The notes under the pieces were generated by a model. It saw only the letters and a program-made list of their open reading frames with translations, made no database searches and was not told the DNA's origin. A program made the position numbers and the translations under genes. Below are positions 8,560 through 17,440 of a stretch of 64,000 nucleotides of DNA, one piece after another. Every line of letters starts with the position of its first letter. The stretch's first letter is position 1. Location of the stretch: positions 124,001-188,000 of the forward strand of contig JAFEDS010000022.1 of NCBI GenBank assembly GCA_018241505.1. The letters are read 5' to 3'. This stretch comes from Pseudomonadota bacterium. Lineage in GTDB: Bacteria; Pseudomonadota; Gammaproteobacteria; Steroidobacterales; Steroidobacteraceae.

Positions 8560-9213
8560 ATGAAACCGATCAACCGTACCCTGTCAGATCACCTCGTGGA
8601 GGCGATGCGCGAACGCATCCTCTCTTCCGATCTGCCCCCGAATCACGCCATCCGCCAGGATGTGCTGGCCGCGGAGCTGGGCGTCAGCAAAATCCCGCTG
8701 CGGGAGGCCCTGGCACGCCTGGAGCAGGAAGGCCTGCTGCGCTCGCATGCGCATCGCGGGTTTTTCGTCTGTGCACTCAGCCGGGAAGAAGCTGAAGAGG
8801 TCTATGCGCTGCGCCTGAAGTTGGAACCCGACGCGGTCGCCCTGGCGGCCGAGCGTGCCACCGAGGTGGAACGCAGCACCGCAGAGCAGGTGCTTGCAAC
8901 ACTGGATCGTGTGACAACCAAACATGGCAATGGCGTGGGCGCCTTCAACCGGGCCTTCCATCTTGCACTGATCCGGCCTTGCCGGCAGTTGACCACCATC
9001 AGCATTCTCGAGCGTCTGCAGGTACTGTCGGAACGCTATGTCCGCAAGCACCTCGAGCAGCTCGGCCGCGATGAACGGGCCAACGAGGAACACCGGCAGA
9101 TCTGCAAGGCCTGGCTGGCCCGCAAGCCCACCAAAGTGCACCAGCTCATGGCCCGCCACATCGACAAGACTTTGCGCGATCTGCGGCAGCAGCTCAAAAC
9201 TGCGTCCGCTTGA
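8560..9213 (+). CDS. GntR-family transcriptional regulator, FCD (FadR/UxuR) subgroup
   Basis: 217 residues. The N-terminal winged helix (about 8-75) contains the GntR signature LAAELGVSKIPLREALARLEQEGLL. The C-terminal FCD ligand domain (about 80-210) has YALRLKLEPDAVALAAERA and the metal-ligand-like FHLALI and EEHRQI helices. FCD regulators usually respond to sugar acids or other small carboxylates. It lies immediately upstream of the GH127 gene, whose promoter overlaps its stop codon. It is the natural candidate for the GTATAC-type motifs found before GH127 and in the 14285-14422 divergent region; this link is inferred. Confidence 0.93.
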   Translation: MKPINRTLSDHLVEAMRERILSSDLPPNHAIRQDVLAAELGVSKIPLREALARLEQEGLLRSHAHRGFFVCALSREEAEEVYALRLKLEPDAVALAAERATEVERSTAEQVLATLDRVTTKHGNGVGAFNRAFHLALIRPCRQLTTISILERLQVLSERYVRKHLEQLGRDERANEEHRQICKAWLARKPTKVHQLMARHIDKTLRDLRQQLKTASA

Positions 9214-9251
9214 AAACTCATACAATAGAGATTATACGTTATACGATCTGA
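9210..9251 (+). promoter_or_regulatory. GH127 promoter with operator-like motifs
   Basis: TTGAAA (9210-9215) and TATACG (9233-9238) with a 17-nt spacer form a plausible promoter that starts inside the GntR stop codon region. Overlapping it are ACTCATACAA (9216-9225), a tandem direct repeat of TTATACG (9232-9238 and 9239-9245) and TATACGATCTGA (9240-9251). The first and last motifs recur in the DUF6259/TonB receptor divergent region. Placement over the -10 suggests repression. Confidence 0.5.
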
Positions 9252-9268
9252 ATGACCCGGGAGCGCTC

Positions 9269-11638
9269 ATGAGTCCAAGCCGCCGCCAGCTCATGGTGGG
9301 AGGGATCTGGTCTGCGTTGGCGCTCTGTCTGCGCCCTGCCACGGGCAAAGCATCCGACACACGGCTGCCCGGATCGGCCCGGCCGCTGCCGCTGTCGGCC
9401 GTGCGCCTGTTGCCTTCCGAATTCGCCACGGCAGTGGAGGTCAATAAAGCTTACCTGTTGCAGTTGAATGCGGACCGGTTGCTGCACAACTTTCGCAAGT
9501 ACGCCGGCCTCGAGCCCAAGGCTCCCGTCTATGGGGGCTGGGAAAGCGACACCATTGCCGGCCACACACTCGGCCACTATCTGAGCGCGCTGGTGCTGAT
9601 GCATGCGCAGACGGGCGACGCTGAATGCCGTCGGCGCGCCGACTACATTGTGACCGAGCTGTCGGCCGTCCAAACGAAGCGCGGCACGGGCTACGTTGGT
9701 GCACTTGGCCGCCGCCGCAAAGACAAAACGGTGGTGGACGGCGAGGAAATTTTTCCAGAAGTCATGAGCGGACGCATCGAGTCCGGCGGCTTCGATCTCA
9801 ATGGCTCCTGGTCGCCGCTGTACACCGTGCACAAAGTATTCGCAGGCCTGCTCGATGTACATGCGGGTTGGAACAACACCCAGGCATTGCAGGTCGCCAC
9901 GGGGCTGGCCACCTACTTCGAGCGGGTGTTTGCCGCTCTCGATGACGCTCAAATGCAGAAAATGCTGGGCTGCGAGTACGGCGGCCTCAATGAATCGTTC
10001 GCCGAGCTCTACGCCCGTACGCAAGACCGCCGCTGGCTGGTCGTGGCCGAGCGTCTCTATGACCGCAAAATATTGGATCCGCTCACGGCCGGGCGCGACG
10101 AGCTCGCAAATATCCACGCCAACACCCAGGTGCCGAAGCTCATCGGCCTCGCCCGCTTGCATGAGCTGACAGACAAACCCGATCAGGCGAAAGCCGCGCG
10201 TTTCTTCTGGACTGCCGTGACACAGCATCACAGCTACGTCATTGGCGGCAACGCCGACCGCGAATATTTCACCGCACCGGACACCATCGGCACGCACGTT
10301 ACCGAACAGACGTGTGAACACTGCAATACGTACAACATGCTGAAGCTCACACAGCATTTGTATAGCTGGTCGCCGGACGGCGCGTGGTTCGACTACTACG
10401 AGCGCGCCCATCTAAATCACGTCATGGCCGCACAGAACCCACAAACGGGCGGCTTCACTTACATGACGCCACTGATGACAGGATCGCCGCGCGAGTATTC
10501 CAACCCCGCGGATGACCCATTCTGGTGTTGTGTCGGTACGGGCATGGAGAGTCATGCCAAACACGGCGCCGCCATCTTCTGGGAAGGCAAGGACGCGCTG
10601 CTGGTCAATCTCTACATTCCCGCCACGGCACATTGGGAAGCCCATGCGGCGGACTTGCGGCTGGAGACCCGTTACCCGTATGTCCCCGGGGCCCAACTGA
10701 CTCTGCAGAAACTCGGGCGGTCGGATCCGTTCTCGATTGCGATGCGGGTGCCCGGTTGGGTGCAACCATCCGCCGTCGTCGTCGAAGTGAATGGCCGAAA
10801 AGTCACTCCGGTGATGACTCAGGGCTATGCCGTGATTGAGCGGCACTGGAAGGCCGGTGATCGTATCGCCATCTCGTTCCCGCTGGAGCTACGGGTCGAG
10901 TCGGCGGCGGGGGACCCGGACACCATCGCGGTGCTGCGCGGTCCCGTGGTACTCGCCGCAGACCTGGGGCCCACCACCACGCCATGGAAGGATGTCGATC
11001 CGGCAATGGTGGGCGACTCGCCGCTGGCTAAATTCACCCCGTCTGCCGCTGATGCAGCTACGTACGCCACACATGGCGTGGTACGTCCGGCGGACCTCAC
11101 GTTCGTACCGTTCTACAAACAATACGACCGTCTGAGCGCCGTGTACTTCAAACAGTTTACCGAGACGCAGTGGAAGTCGGAACAGACAGCCTATGTCGCC
11201 GAAAAAGCACGGCTGCGGGACATCGCCGAGAGGTCTGTCGACGTCATGCATGTCGGAGAAATGCAGCCGGAGCGCGATCACGATCTCACCTCCGAGCGCT
11301 CCTACCCTGTCAGTTATCGTGGCCGCAACGGCCGCGACGCGCGGTCGGGTGGTTTCTTTGAATTCAAACTCGCGGTGAAGGCCGGCGAATTGATACTTCA
11401 GGCAACCTACTGGGGCGATGAGCGTCCGCGCGATTTCGATATTCTCGTTGACAACTCCGTGGTGGCGACTCAACACCTGGACGCGAACAACCCGGGCAAG
11501 TTCTTTGACGTCGATTACCCTCTCCCGGAGCCGCTCACGCGCGGCAAGCAGACGGTCCGCGTAAAGTTCGTGCCGCGCGAAGGTCAGACTGCAGGGCCGG
11601 TGTTCGGCGTGCGATTACTCTCCGCGAAGACAAACTAA
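9269..11638 (+). CDS. Glycoside hydrolase family 127-like (DUF1680) beta-L-arabinofuranosidase
   Basis: 789 residues. The N-terminus SPSRRQLMVGGIWSALAL is Tat-like, so periplasmic export is likely. The catalytic centre of GH127 enzymes is a Glu plus three Cys binding zinc, with one Cys acting as nucleophile. Here EHC (Glu350, Cys352, with an extra Cys349) and the Cys420-Cys421 pair in FWCC match it. The C-terminal 110 residues form a beta-sandwich-like extension. Members release beta-L-arabinofuranose from plant glycoproteins; the exact substrate here is inferred. The start has GGGAG 5 nt upstream. The stop overlaps the convergent DUF885 remnant by 4 bp. Confidence 0.88.
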   Translation: MSPSRRQLMVGGIWSALALCLRPATGKASDTRLPGSARPLPLSAVRLLPSEFATAVEVNKAYLLQLNADRLLHNFRKYAGLEPKAPVYGGWESDTIAGHTLGHYLSALVLMHAQTGDAECRRRADYIVTELSAVQTKRGTGYVGALGRRRKDKTVVDGEEIFPEVMSGRIESGGFDLNGSWSPLYTVHKVFAGLLDVHAGWNNTQALQVATGLATYFERVFAALDDAQMQKMLGCEYGGLNESFAELYARTQDRRWLVVAERLYDRKILDPLTAGRDELANIHANTQVPKLIGLARLHELTDKPDQAKAARFFWTAVTQHHSYVIGGNADREYFTAPDTIGTHVTEQTCEHCNTYNMLKLTQHLYSWSPDGAWFDYYERAHLNHVMAAQNPQTGGFTYMTPLMTGSPREYSNPADDPFWCCVGTGMESHAKHGAAIFWEGKDALLVNLYIPATAHWEAHAADLRLETRYPYVPGAQLTLQKLGRSDPFSIAMRVPGWVQPSAVVVEVNGRKVTPVMTQGYAVIERHWKAGDRIAISFPLELRVESAAGDPDTIAVLRGPVVLAADLGPTTTPWKDVDPAMVGDSPLAKFTPSAADAATYATHGVVRPADLTFVPFYKQYDRLSAVYFKQFTETQWKSEQTAYVAEKARLRDIAERSVDVMHVGEMQPERDHDLTSERSYPVSYRGRNGRDARSGGFFEFKLAVKAGELILQATYWGDERPRDFDILVDNSVVATQHLDANNPGKFFDVDYPLPEPLTRGKQTVRVKFVPREGQTAGPVFGVRLLSAKTN

Positions 11639-12501
11639 CGAATCTGGCTGGCGATCCAGCGGTCCACCTGCTCGTGCAGAATGGACATCGGCATAGGCCC
11701 GTCATCCAGCACCGCATCGTGAAATACGCGGATGTCGAAACGCGAGCCGAGGGCGCTCTGCGCTCGCTGCCGCATCCCGATAGGCGCCCATCTCTACACC
11801 CAATTGCTCGGAATACAGCGCCCACCCTTCGACAAAGGCAGTCGGATTATCCCGGCGCCGGAACAGGGGCAAGTCGGCGCGTTCCTGTCCCAACGCGATT
11901 TGCAGATGATGACCCGGCACACCTTCATGGAGAATCCAGGCCGGCAGCCCAAACAGCGGACTGCGGTTGGAATGCCGATCCACGACGACCGCTCCCGCGA
12001 CGCCCTTGGTGGCCCGGCGCGGGCTGTGTTGGAGAGGTTGGGCCGCAGATTTTCAATCTGTTGATCGTAGAAGTGGGGCAGCGCCTGCAGGCGCGCGATC
12101 CACGCCAATGCATCCGCGTCGTTGCGGATCACTGTCGTTTCCGCAGCATAGGTGGCTGCATTGAAAAATCCATCGCCACTGTCGAACGGTATGCGAGCCT
12201 CATCGAAGCGCGCCGCCTCAATGACGATACCCAACCGCCAGTCGAGCAGTCGACGAGTCAGAGCTTCTTCACCGCCCTCCTGGGACGGTGGCAAAGCCTT
12301 CAGCCGGGCACGCAGATCGACCAGCTCGGCGATCCGGCGATCCTCGGCCGCCTTGCTGACATCCGGCCAACCCGGGCCGTCGGTGGTATCGGCCTGCTTT
12401 TCGATCTTTTCGGCGGCGGCGACGAGGTCATCTATGGGGGTTGCCTGTGCAGCCATTGCGGCGCTTACGGACACGGCCCACAGGATTTGACGTGACCACA
12501 T
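11635..12501 (-). pseudogene. DUF885 family protein remnant (two deletions, frameshifts)
   Basis: Three pieces of a DUF885 protein lie in order but in different frames. The N-terminal piece (12501 to about 12025) runs from a signal peptide (MWSRQILWAVSVS) to FYDQQIENLRP. The middle piece (about 12025 to 11778) carries the hallmark HEGVPGHHLQ and FVEGWALYSEQLG. The C-terminal piece (about 11777 to 11635) carries LGSRFDIRVFHDAVLDDGPMP and ends in TAG. The total is about 289 codons against roughly 550-600 in the family, so several hundred codons were lost at the two junctions. The ribosome site (AAGGAG) is intact. It sits 13 nt after the DUF6259-like gene as its operon partner. Confidence 0.85.
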
Positions 12502-12514
12502 TGAGGCGAGCTCC

Positions 12515-14284
12515 TTATGAGTGCGGTGGGGTCCAGGATTTTGCGCCGGCAATGTAGTCCGCCATGGCCTGCCGGTCCTTCGTGAAGGTGTCATCGACGA
12601 CCGTGAGCGTTGGAATCGCGCGCTGGTCCGCGGCGATCCGCGGCTCGTATGGGCCGAATCCGGCTTCGTGCACACCAGTGCTCCCGCGGCCCGGGGCGGG
12701 TCGGCTCAAATGCTGAAAGCTCCTTACATACGCATCATGGCCACGCGGATATTGGGCATAGCGGGTCACTTGCGACATCGGGATGACGGCCATCTGGGCG
12801 TCATACAACATCTCGCCGATGGGAGGGACGTTCGGATGCCGCGTACGGATGTCCGCTATCAGGCCCTTCGTGCCCAGGAACATGTCGCCTTTGCGATTGT
12901 TTTCCCAGGCACCGGCAATATCCAGGAAATAGGCATCCACGTGGAATTGGCCGATCACCGCGGCGATCCGTTCCCCGAGCCAGCGGCGCCACGAGGGCAC
13001 CGCCAGATTCATGAACGGCATCCAACCCTCGTTGCGCCGGTCGTTGTCCCAATCCACCCAGTTGAGATCGAAGGCGTCGCCATCGACGTGCTCGGTGCAG
13101 GCATCGGCGAAATGCGCGAACTCCGGCAGCGTACGGTTGGCCGAGTTGGTACCGAACATGGGTGCAACCCGGAAACCCAGGCGCTGTGCCTGCGTGACCA
13201 GGCGCGCAAATCCATCGGCTCCGCCCATCCGGGGGTCGGGCTCATAGCGCGGATAGTTCCAGTAGTAGCGGCCGTCCCAGGCGGGCAGGAAGACTAACAC
13301 CTGGCGGGGATCGATCTGCGATCCCACCCAGCGCAGGATCTCCAGCATCCGCGCGTAGTCGTTGTAAATGAAACCCGTCCAGTGGGCACCGTGGATCGAG
13401 ATAACCAGGCGGATGTCACGCATCCAACCTGGAACGTCCGGGCGCGTCTGCCACGGTTGAATACCATAGACTCGTTCCACGTGAGCGAAATGCGCCCTGG
13501 CCGCGGTCTCGTAGGAAGCAACCCGTCCAACGCGCCACAGACAAGTCGCCGCGCTCGGATTGCGAGCCCAACCCTCCTGTTCGTGGATGAGCTCGACGCG
13601 ATAGCCATCCGGTCCAGGCTGGAAGAAAAAGCGCGCGGGCCGCACCGCTGCCTGCCTGGCTGACAGCTCGAACAGTGTTCCATCCGCGGCTTTCAGCATC
13701 ACGAGCGGTGTACTCATGCCACCGAACAACTGCGGGTACTCGAAAATCCGCTCATCGTCCTTTGCATCCAGGTACTTGCCGCAGGACACCGATAACTCAC
13801 CGCGCGGCAGGCCCCGTACGACACTTGTAATCGACTTGACGGGGACGCGGTTCATTTCGGCGCGCGCCTGCCATTGAACGCCGCCGCTGTCCGAGCGGCT
13901 GAACTGCACTGTCAGCCGGCCCGGTACTTTGACCTGCCCGCCGGCCCCGAGCAGCCCGTCGGCGACCAGGCTCAGTCCCTCGGGCGTGCGCGCAACCCGG
14001 GTCAATGCAGGGTCAACGGCATACACGTTCTCGAATGTCTGCACCCTGAATCCAAACAGCAGACCCTCCACCTGCAGCGAGGCTTCCGGAAAGTCGAAAC
14101 CAAACTGCATGACACTGGCACCGCGCGCCGGCGTGTAGACACCGTCGCGCGAGCTCAGGGGCCGCAGGACTGGATTGAAATCCAGGACTGCCGCACCGGG
14201 CGGCGCGGCACCCACCTGTCCTGCCAATAAGGCGCCGCCCGTGGCCAATGTGAGCAGCTCGCGCCGCGAAAACTCGTGACCCAT
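12515..14284 (-). CDS. Tat-exported DUF6259-like putative glycoside hydrolase
   Basis: 589 residues from the ATG at 14284, which has GGAGG close upstream; an in-frame ATG at 14335 would bury the signal. The N-terminus EFSRRELLTLATGGALLAGQ is a clear twin-arginine signal. A beta-rich N-terminal half is followed by a TIM-barrel-like half containing LVISIHGAHWTGF, VLVFLPAWDGRYYWNYPRYE, FDLNWVDWDNDRRNEGW and VDAYFLDIAG, with acidic residues at strand ends as in retaining glycosidases. I recognise the DUF6259 pattern but not a tested activity. The neighbours (GH127, GH27, TonB receptor) suggest it acts on the same glycan. Confidence 0.7.
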   Translation of the reverse strand: MGHEFSRRELLTLATGGALLAGQVGAAPPGAAVLDFNPVLRPLSSRDGVYTPARGASVMQFGFDFPEASLQVEGLLFGFRVQTFENVYAVDPALTRVARTPEGLSLVADGLLGAGGQVKVPGRLTVQFSRSDSGGVQWQARAEMNRVPVKSITSVVRGLPRGELSVSCGKYLDAKDDERIFEYPQLFGGMSTPLVMLKAADGTLFELSARQAAVRPARFFFQPGPDGYRVELIHEQEGWARNPSAATCLWRVGRVASYETAARAHFAHVERVYGIQPWQTRPDVPGWMRDIRLVISIHGAHWTGFIYNDYARMLEILRWVGSQIDPRQVLVFLPAWDGRYYWNYPRYEPDPRMGGADGFARLVTQAQRLGFRVAPMFGTNSANRTLPEFAHFADACTEHVDGDAFDLNWVDWDNDRRNEGWMPFMNLAVPSWRRWLGERIAAVIGQFHVDAYFLDIAGAWENNRKGDMFLGTKGLIADIRTRHPNVPPIGEMLYDAQMAVIPMSQVTRYAQYPRGHDAYVRSFQHLSRPAPGRGSTGVHEAGFGPYEPRIAADQRAIPTLTVVDDTFTKDRQAMADYIAGAKSWTPPHS

Positions 14285-14305
14285 GGGACCTCCGCACGCA
14301 ATCTT

Positions 14306-14392
14306 TTGACAACGCCCGGCAAATCGTATACTCATACAAATTAAATACTCAGACTTTATATCGTATACGGTCTGAGATCGCCGGAGTATACG
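14306..14392. promoter_or_regulatory. Divergent regulatory region with repeated GTATAC motifs
   Basis: This spacer separates the DUF6259-like gene from the TonB receptor. ATCGTATAC occurs at 14323-14331 and 14360-14368, exactly 37 bp apart; the second is part of the palindrome CGTATACG (14362-14369), and a third GTATACG lies at 14386-14392. ACTCATACAA (14330-14339) and TATACGGTCTGA (14364-14375) match motifs in the GH127 promoter, with the spacing longer by exactly 10 bp. Operators centred on GTATAC are known for the UxuR/ExuR members of the FCD GntR group. Confidence 0.55.
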
Positions 14393-14422
14393 CGAGGCGC
14401 GAACAGCGCCCAGGGGAGAACA

Positions 14423-17400
14423 ATGCGTACCGAGTCGACCAACCGGGACCAGTGCCGCCGCGGGGCGCCGATTGTTTGGGCACTGGCAGCCGTGCTTCTG
14501 TGTGCCCTGCCCACCGGGCGAATGGTATTCGCCGCGACGCCGGATGCCGCGGCCGGGCCCGCGCCGGACGCGCCGGACTCAGCGCCCGGAATGTTGGAAA
14601 CGATCACCGTCACCGGCACTCATATCAAGCGCGCCGATGTTGAGAGTACGAGCCCGACAACGGTGGTTTCTTCGGACGAGATCAAATATCAGGGCACCAC
14701 GGCAATCGAGAATGTCCTGAACCGGATGCCGCAATTCACCGCGGATTCGAACGAAAATGGCTCGAACGGCTCCGATGGCACCGCGCGCGTGAATCTTCGC
14801 AACCTCGGTCCTTCACGCGTCCTCGTGTTGATCGATGGCCAACGCATGTTGCCGGTCGAGACCGCGGATGTGAATTTTATTCCATCCACGCTGGTCGAGC
14901 GCGTCGATGTCGTAACCGGCGGAGCTTCCGCGGTTTACGGTTCGGATGCGGTGGCCGGCGTCGTCAACTTCATAATGCGCAAGGATCTGCAGGGCGTCCG
15001 CTTCGATGCGCAGTACGGTATCGCGCAACACAACAACAACGACTCGGCCCTGCGCTCGGTCATCAGTGCGGCCGGCTTCACCCCTCCCAAGTCGAGCCTG
15101 TGGGACGGCGGCCGCAGCGACTTCAACCTGGCCATCGGCACCAACTCGGCCGACAACAAGGGCAATGCCACTTTCTTTCTCGGCTACCGCGAGCTCCGGT
15201 CGGTAACGCAGGACACGCGCGACTACTCCGCCTGCGGCCTGAACCTGGCCGGCGACAACGGCAGCCAGTTCGTCTGCGGCGGCTCCAGCAACAACCAATG
15301 GGGCAAGTTCCACATGATTGGCGGCCCGAACGCCGGGGCGGATTACAACAACACCAAGGACGGCCGGAAAACCTGGGTGCCGTACGACGATTCGTTCCTC
15401 TACAACTACGCTCCGACCAACTACATACAGCGCTCCGACAGCCGGATCACGGGCGGCGCGTTCGCCCACTATGATTACAATCCCATGCTGAACCTGTACG
15501 GCAGCTTCATGTACATGGACGATCACACGTTCTCGCAGGCCGCCCCGAGCGCGTATTTCCAGGGTAACGTCTATCCCATCAACTGCGACAACCCGCTGAT
15601 GTCCGCACAACAGGCGGGCCTGCTGTGCGGCGCCGCGGCGGGCACCGACACCAGTGTCGACACTTTCATTGGCTATCGATTTGCCTCCAACGTCGCCCGC
15701 CACGACGACCTGCGACACACAGACTACCGCCTCAATCTCGGCACGCGCGGAACCCTCATCGATGGATGGACCTACGACACCGGCTTCCTGTACTCCACTA
15801 CCGTGCTGGATGAGAGTTACAAGGACGATCTCGACCTGACCAAAGGCGCACGGGCCCTGCAGGTAGTCAATGTAAATGGCGTGCCAACCTGCAAATCCGT
15901 TGTCGACGGCTCCGATCCGAAGTGCGTACCGGCCGATGTGTTCGCATTCAACGGCATCAGTCCCGACGCCTACGAGTACATGCTGACGCCAACGTATACG
16001 CACGGCGTGCAGACTGAAAGGGTATTGAACGCGACCGTGAACGGCGATCTGTCGAAGTATGGAATCAAAAGTCCGTTCGCCACCAATGGCCTCGCAATTG
16101 CGCTCGGCGCCGAACACCGCCGTGAGAGCCTGACATTCGAGGCCGATGCGGTCGCCCAACAGAAGGGTACTGTTCCCAACGCCGGTAGCTTCTCGGTAAC
16201 GGAAGGCTACGCGGAACTGGATGCCCCACTCGTAAACGACGTGACGCTGATCAAGTCCTTGTCATTCGATACCGGCTACCGCTACTCGACTTACGACATT
16301 GCCGGCGGCGACACCTTCAAGGCAAACACCTACAAGTTCGAGTTGCAGTATTCACCCATCGCGTCCCTGAAGCTGCGGGGAAGCTACAACCGCGCTGTCC
16401 GCGCACCCAATGTCACCGAGTTGTTCCAACCGCAGGCTATAGGTAACGTTGCCGCCCAGGACCCCTGCTCGGGCCCGACTCCCGTGGCAAGCCTGGCCGC
16501 CTGTGCCAAGAGCGGCGTGTCGGCGGCGCAATATGGCCATATCGTTCCCTGTCCCGCGGACACGTGTGACACCCTGGGCGGCGGCAATCTCGCGCTGAAA
16601 CCCGAAATCGCCAACACCATCACCTATGGGTTCGTGGCGACGCCCGACAACATCAAGGGGCTGATGGTGTCGGCCGACTACTTCAACATCAAAGTCGACA
16701 ACTACATCTCTCCGGTCGATCCGTCCGCAATCATCAAGCAGTGCATTGACGGCGGATCCGATTATTTCTGCGGCCTGTTCCATCGGGACCCGGCTACCGG
16801 GATCATTTTCGGCACCAACGGCTATCTGTTCTCCAACAATCAGAACACCGGCTACCTGCAGACATCGGGACTGGACGTCACCGGCGACTATCGCTTCGAT
16901 GCGGGGCTGCTCGGCTTCGGCGGCTCGCACGGGGCCAACTGGGGACAGCTCGACCTGGCCCTGCTGGGAACCTGGCTGAACAGCCTGCGCGTCGAACAAT
17001 TGCCGGGCCTCGGGACCTACAATTGCCGGGGGCTGTTCGGCCCGAGCTGCGGCCAGCCCTCCCCCTCGTGGCGGCACAACCTGCGGCTCACGTGGACATT
17101 GCCCGGCGGGACTGCGACACTCTCGGCCAACTGGCGCTATTTTGGCTCGGCGAGCCTGTCATCCAACACCGACAACCCCCTCCTGCAAGGCGACCCGGTG
17201 CTGATCAACGCCCGAATTCCGGCCTACAACTACCTGGATCTGGCCGCCACGTGGAAAATCTACGGCGTGGAATTCCGCGGCGGCATCAACAACGTGATGG
17301 ACAAAGATCCACCCGCGATCGCCGCCGGCCTGCTCAGCGCATTCGCCAACGGCGGCGGCTTTGGCAACGGCAACACCTATCCCGGCGTTTACGACCCCAT

Positions 17401-17440
17401 GGGACGGATGCTGTTCGTGGGCGCCACCGTGCAGTTTTAA
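14423..17440 (+). CDS. TonB-dependent receptor (probable oligosaccharide transporter)
   Basis: 1005-residue outer-membrane receptor with a signal peptide (to about residue 38). A TonB-box-like stretch LETITVTG starts near residue 57, then a plug domain (about 70-180; TAIENVLNRMPQF, VNLRNLGPSRVLVLIDGQR, VDVVTGGASAVYGSDAVAGV). A beta-barrel runs to the C-terminus, ending in the aromatic residue of ATVQF. There is no STN domain, so no sigma signalling role. Upstream GGGGAG is 6 nt before the ATG. The gene is coupled to GH27 by TAATG and faces divergently from the glycosidase gene, typical of carbohydrate-utilisation loci with TonB receptors. The ligand is presumed to be an arabinose/galactose-containing oligosaccharide. 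Confidence 0.95.
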   Translation: MRTESTNRDQCRRGAPIVWALAAVLLCALPTGRMVFAATPDAAAGPAPDAPDSAPGMLETITVTGTHIKRADVESTSPTTVVSSDEIKYQGTTAIENVLNRMPQFTADSNENGSNGSDGTARVNLRNLGPSRVLVLIDGQRMLPVETADVNFIPSTLVERVDVVTGGASAVYGSDAVAGVVNFIMRKDLQGVRFDAQYGIAQHNNNDSALRSVISAAGFTPPKSSLWDGGRSDFNLAIGTNSADNKGNATFFLGYRELRSVTQDTRDYSACGLNLAGDNGSQFVCGGSSNNQWGKFHMIGGPNAGADYNNTKDGRKTWVPYDDSFLYNYAPTNYIQRSDSRITGGAFAHYDYNPMLNLYGSFMYMDDHTFSQAAPSAYFQGNVYPINCDNPLMSAQQAGLLCGAAAGTDTSVDTFIGYRFASNVARHDDLRHTDYRLNLGTRGTLIDGWTYDTGFLYSTTVLDESYKDDLDLTKGARALQVVNVNGVPTCKSVVDGSDPKCVPADVFAFNGISPDAYEYMLTPTYTHGVQTERVLNATVNGDLSKYGIKSPFATNGLAIALGAEHRRESLTFEADAVAQQKGTVPNAGSFSVTEGYAELDAPLVNDVTLIKSLSFDTGYRYSTYDIAGGDTFKANTYKFELQYSPIASLKLRGSYNRAVRAPNVTELFQPQAIGNVAAQDPCSGPTPVASLAACAKSGVSAAQYGHIVPCPADTCDTLGGGNLALKPEIANTITYGFVATPDNIKGLMVSADYFNIKVDNYISPVDPSAIIKQCIDGGSDYFCGLFHRDPATGIIFGTNGYLFSNNQNTGYLQTSGLDVTGDYRFDAGLLGFGGSHGANWGQLDLALLGTWLNSLRVEQLPGLGTYNCRGLFGPSCGQPSPSWRHNLRLTWTLPGGTATLSANWRYFGSASLSSNTDNPLLQGDPVLINARIPAYNYLDLAATWKIYGVEFRGGINNVMDKDPPAIAAGLLSAFANGGGFGNGNTYPGVYDPMGRMLFVGATVQF

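Noticed and set aside
7812-9213. Response regulator and GntR gene as a two-component pair
   Set aside because: The second gene encodes a one-component GntR regulator with an FCD domain, not a histidine kinase.
9038-9268. N-terminal extension of the GH127 frame into the GntR gene
   Set aside because: The extension is GntR coding sequence read in another phase; the Tat-like signal and GGGAG site point to the ATG at 9269.
14813-16159. 448-codon open frame on the minus strand inside the TonB receptor gene
   Set aside because: It has no recognisable motif, lies wholly opposite a well-supported receptor, and long antisense frames are expected in high-GC DNA.
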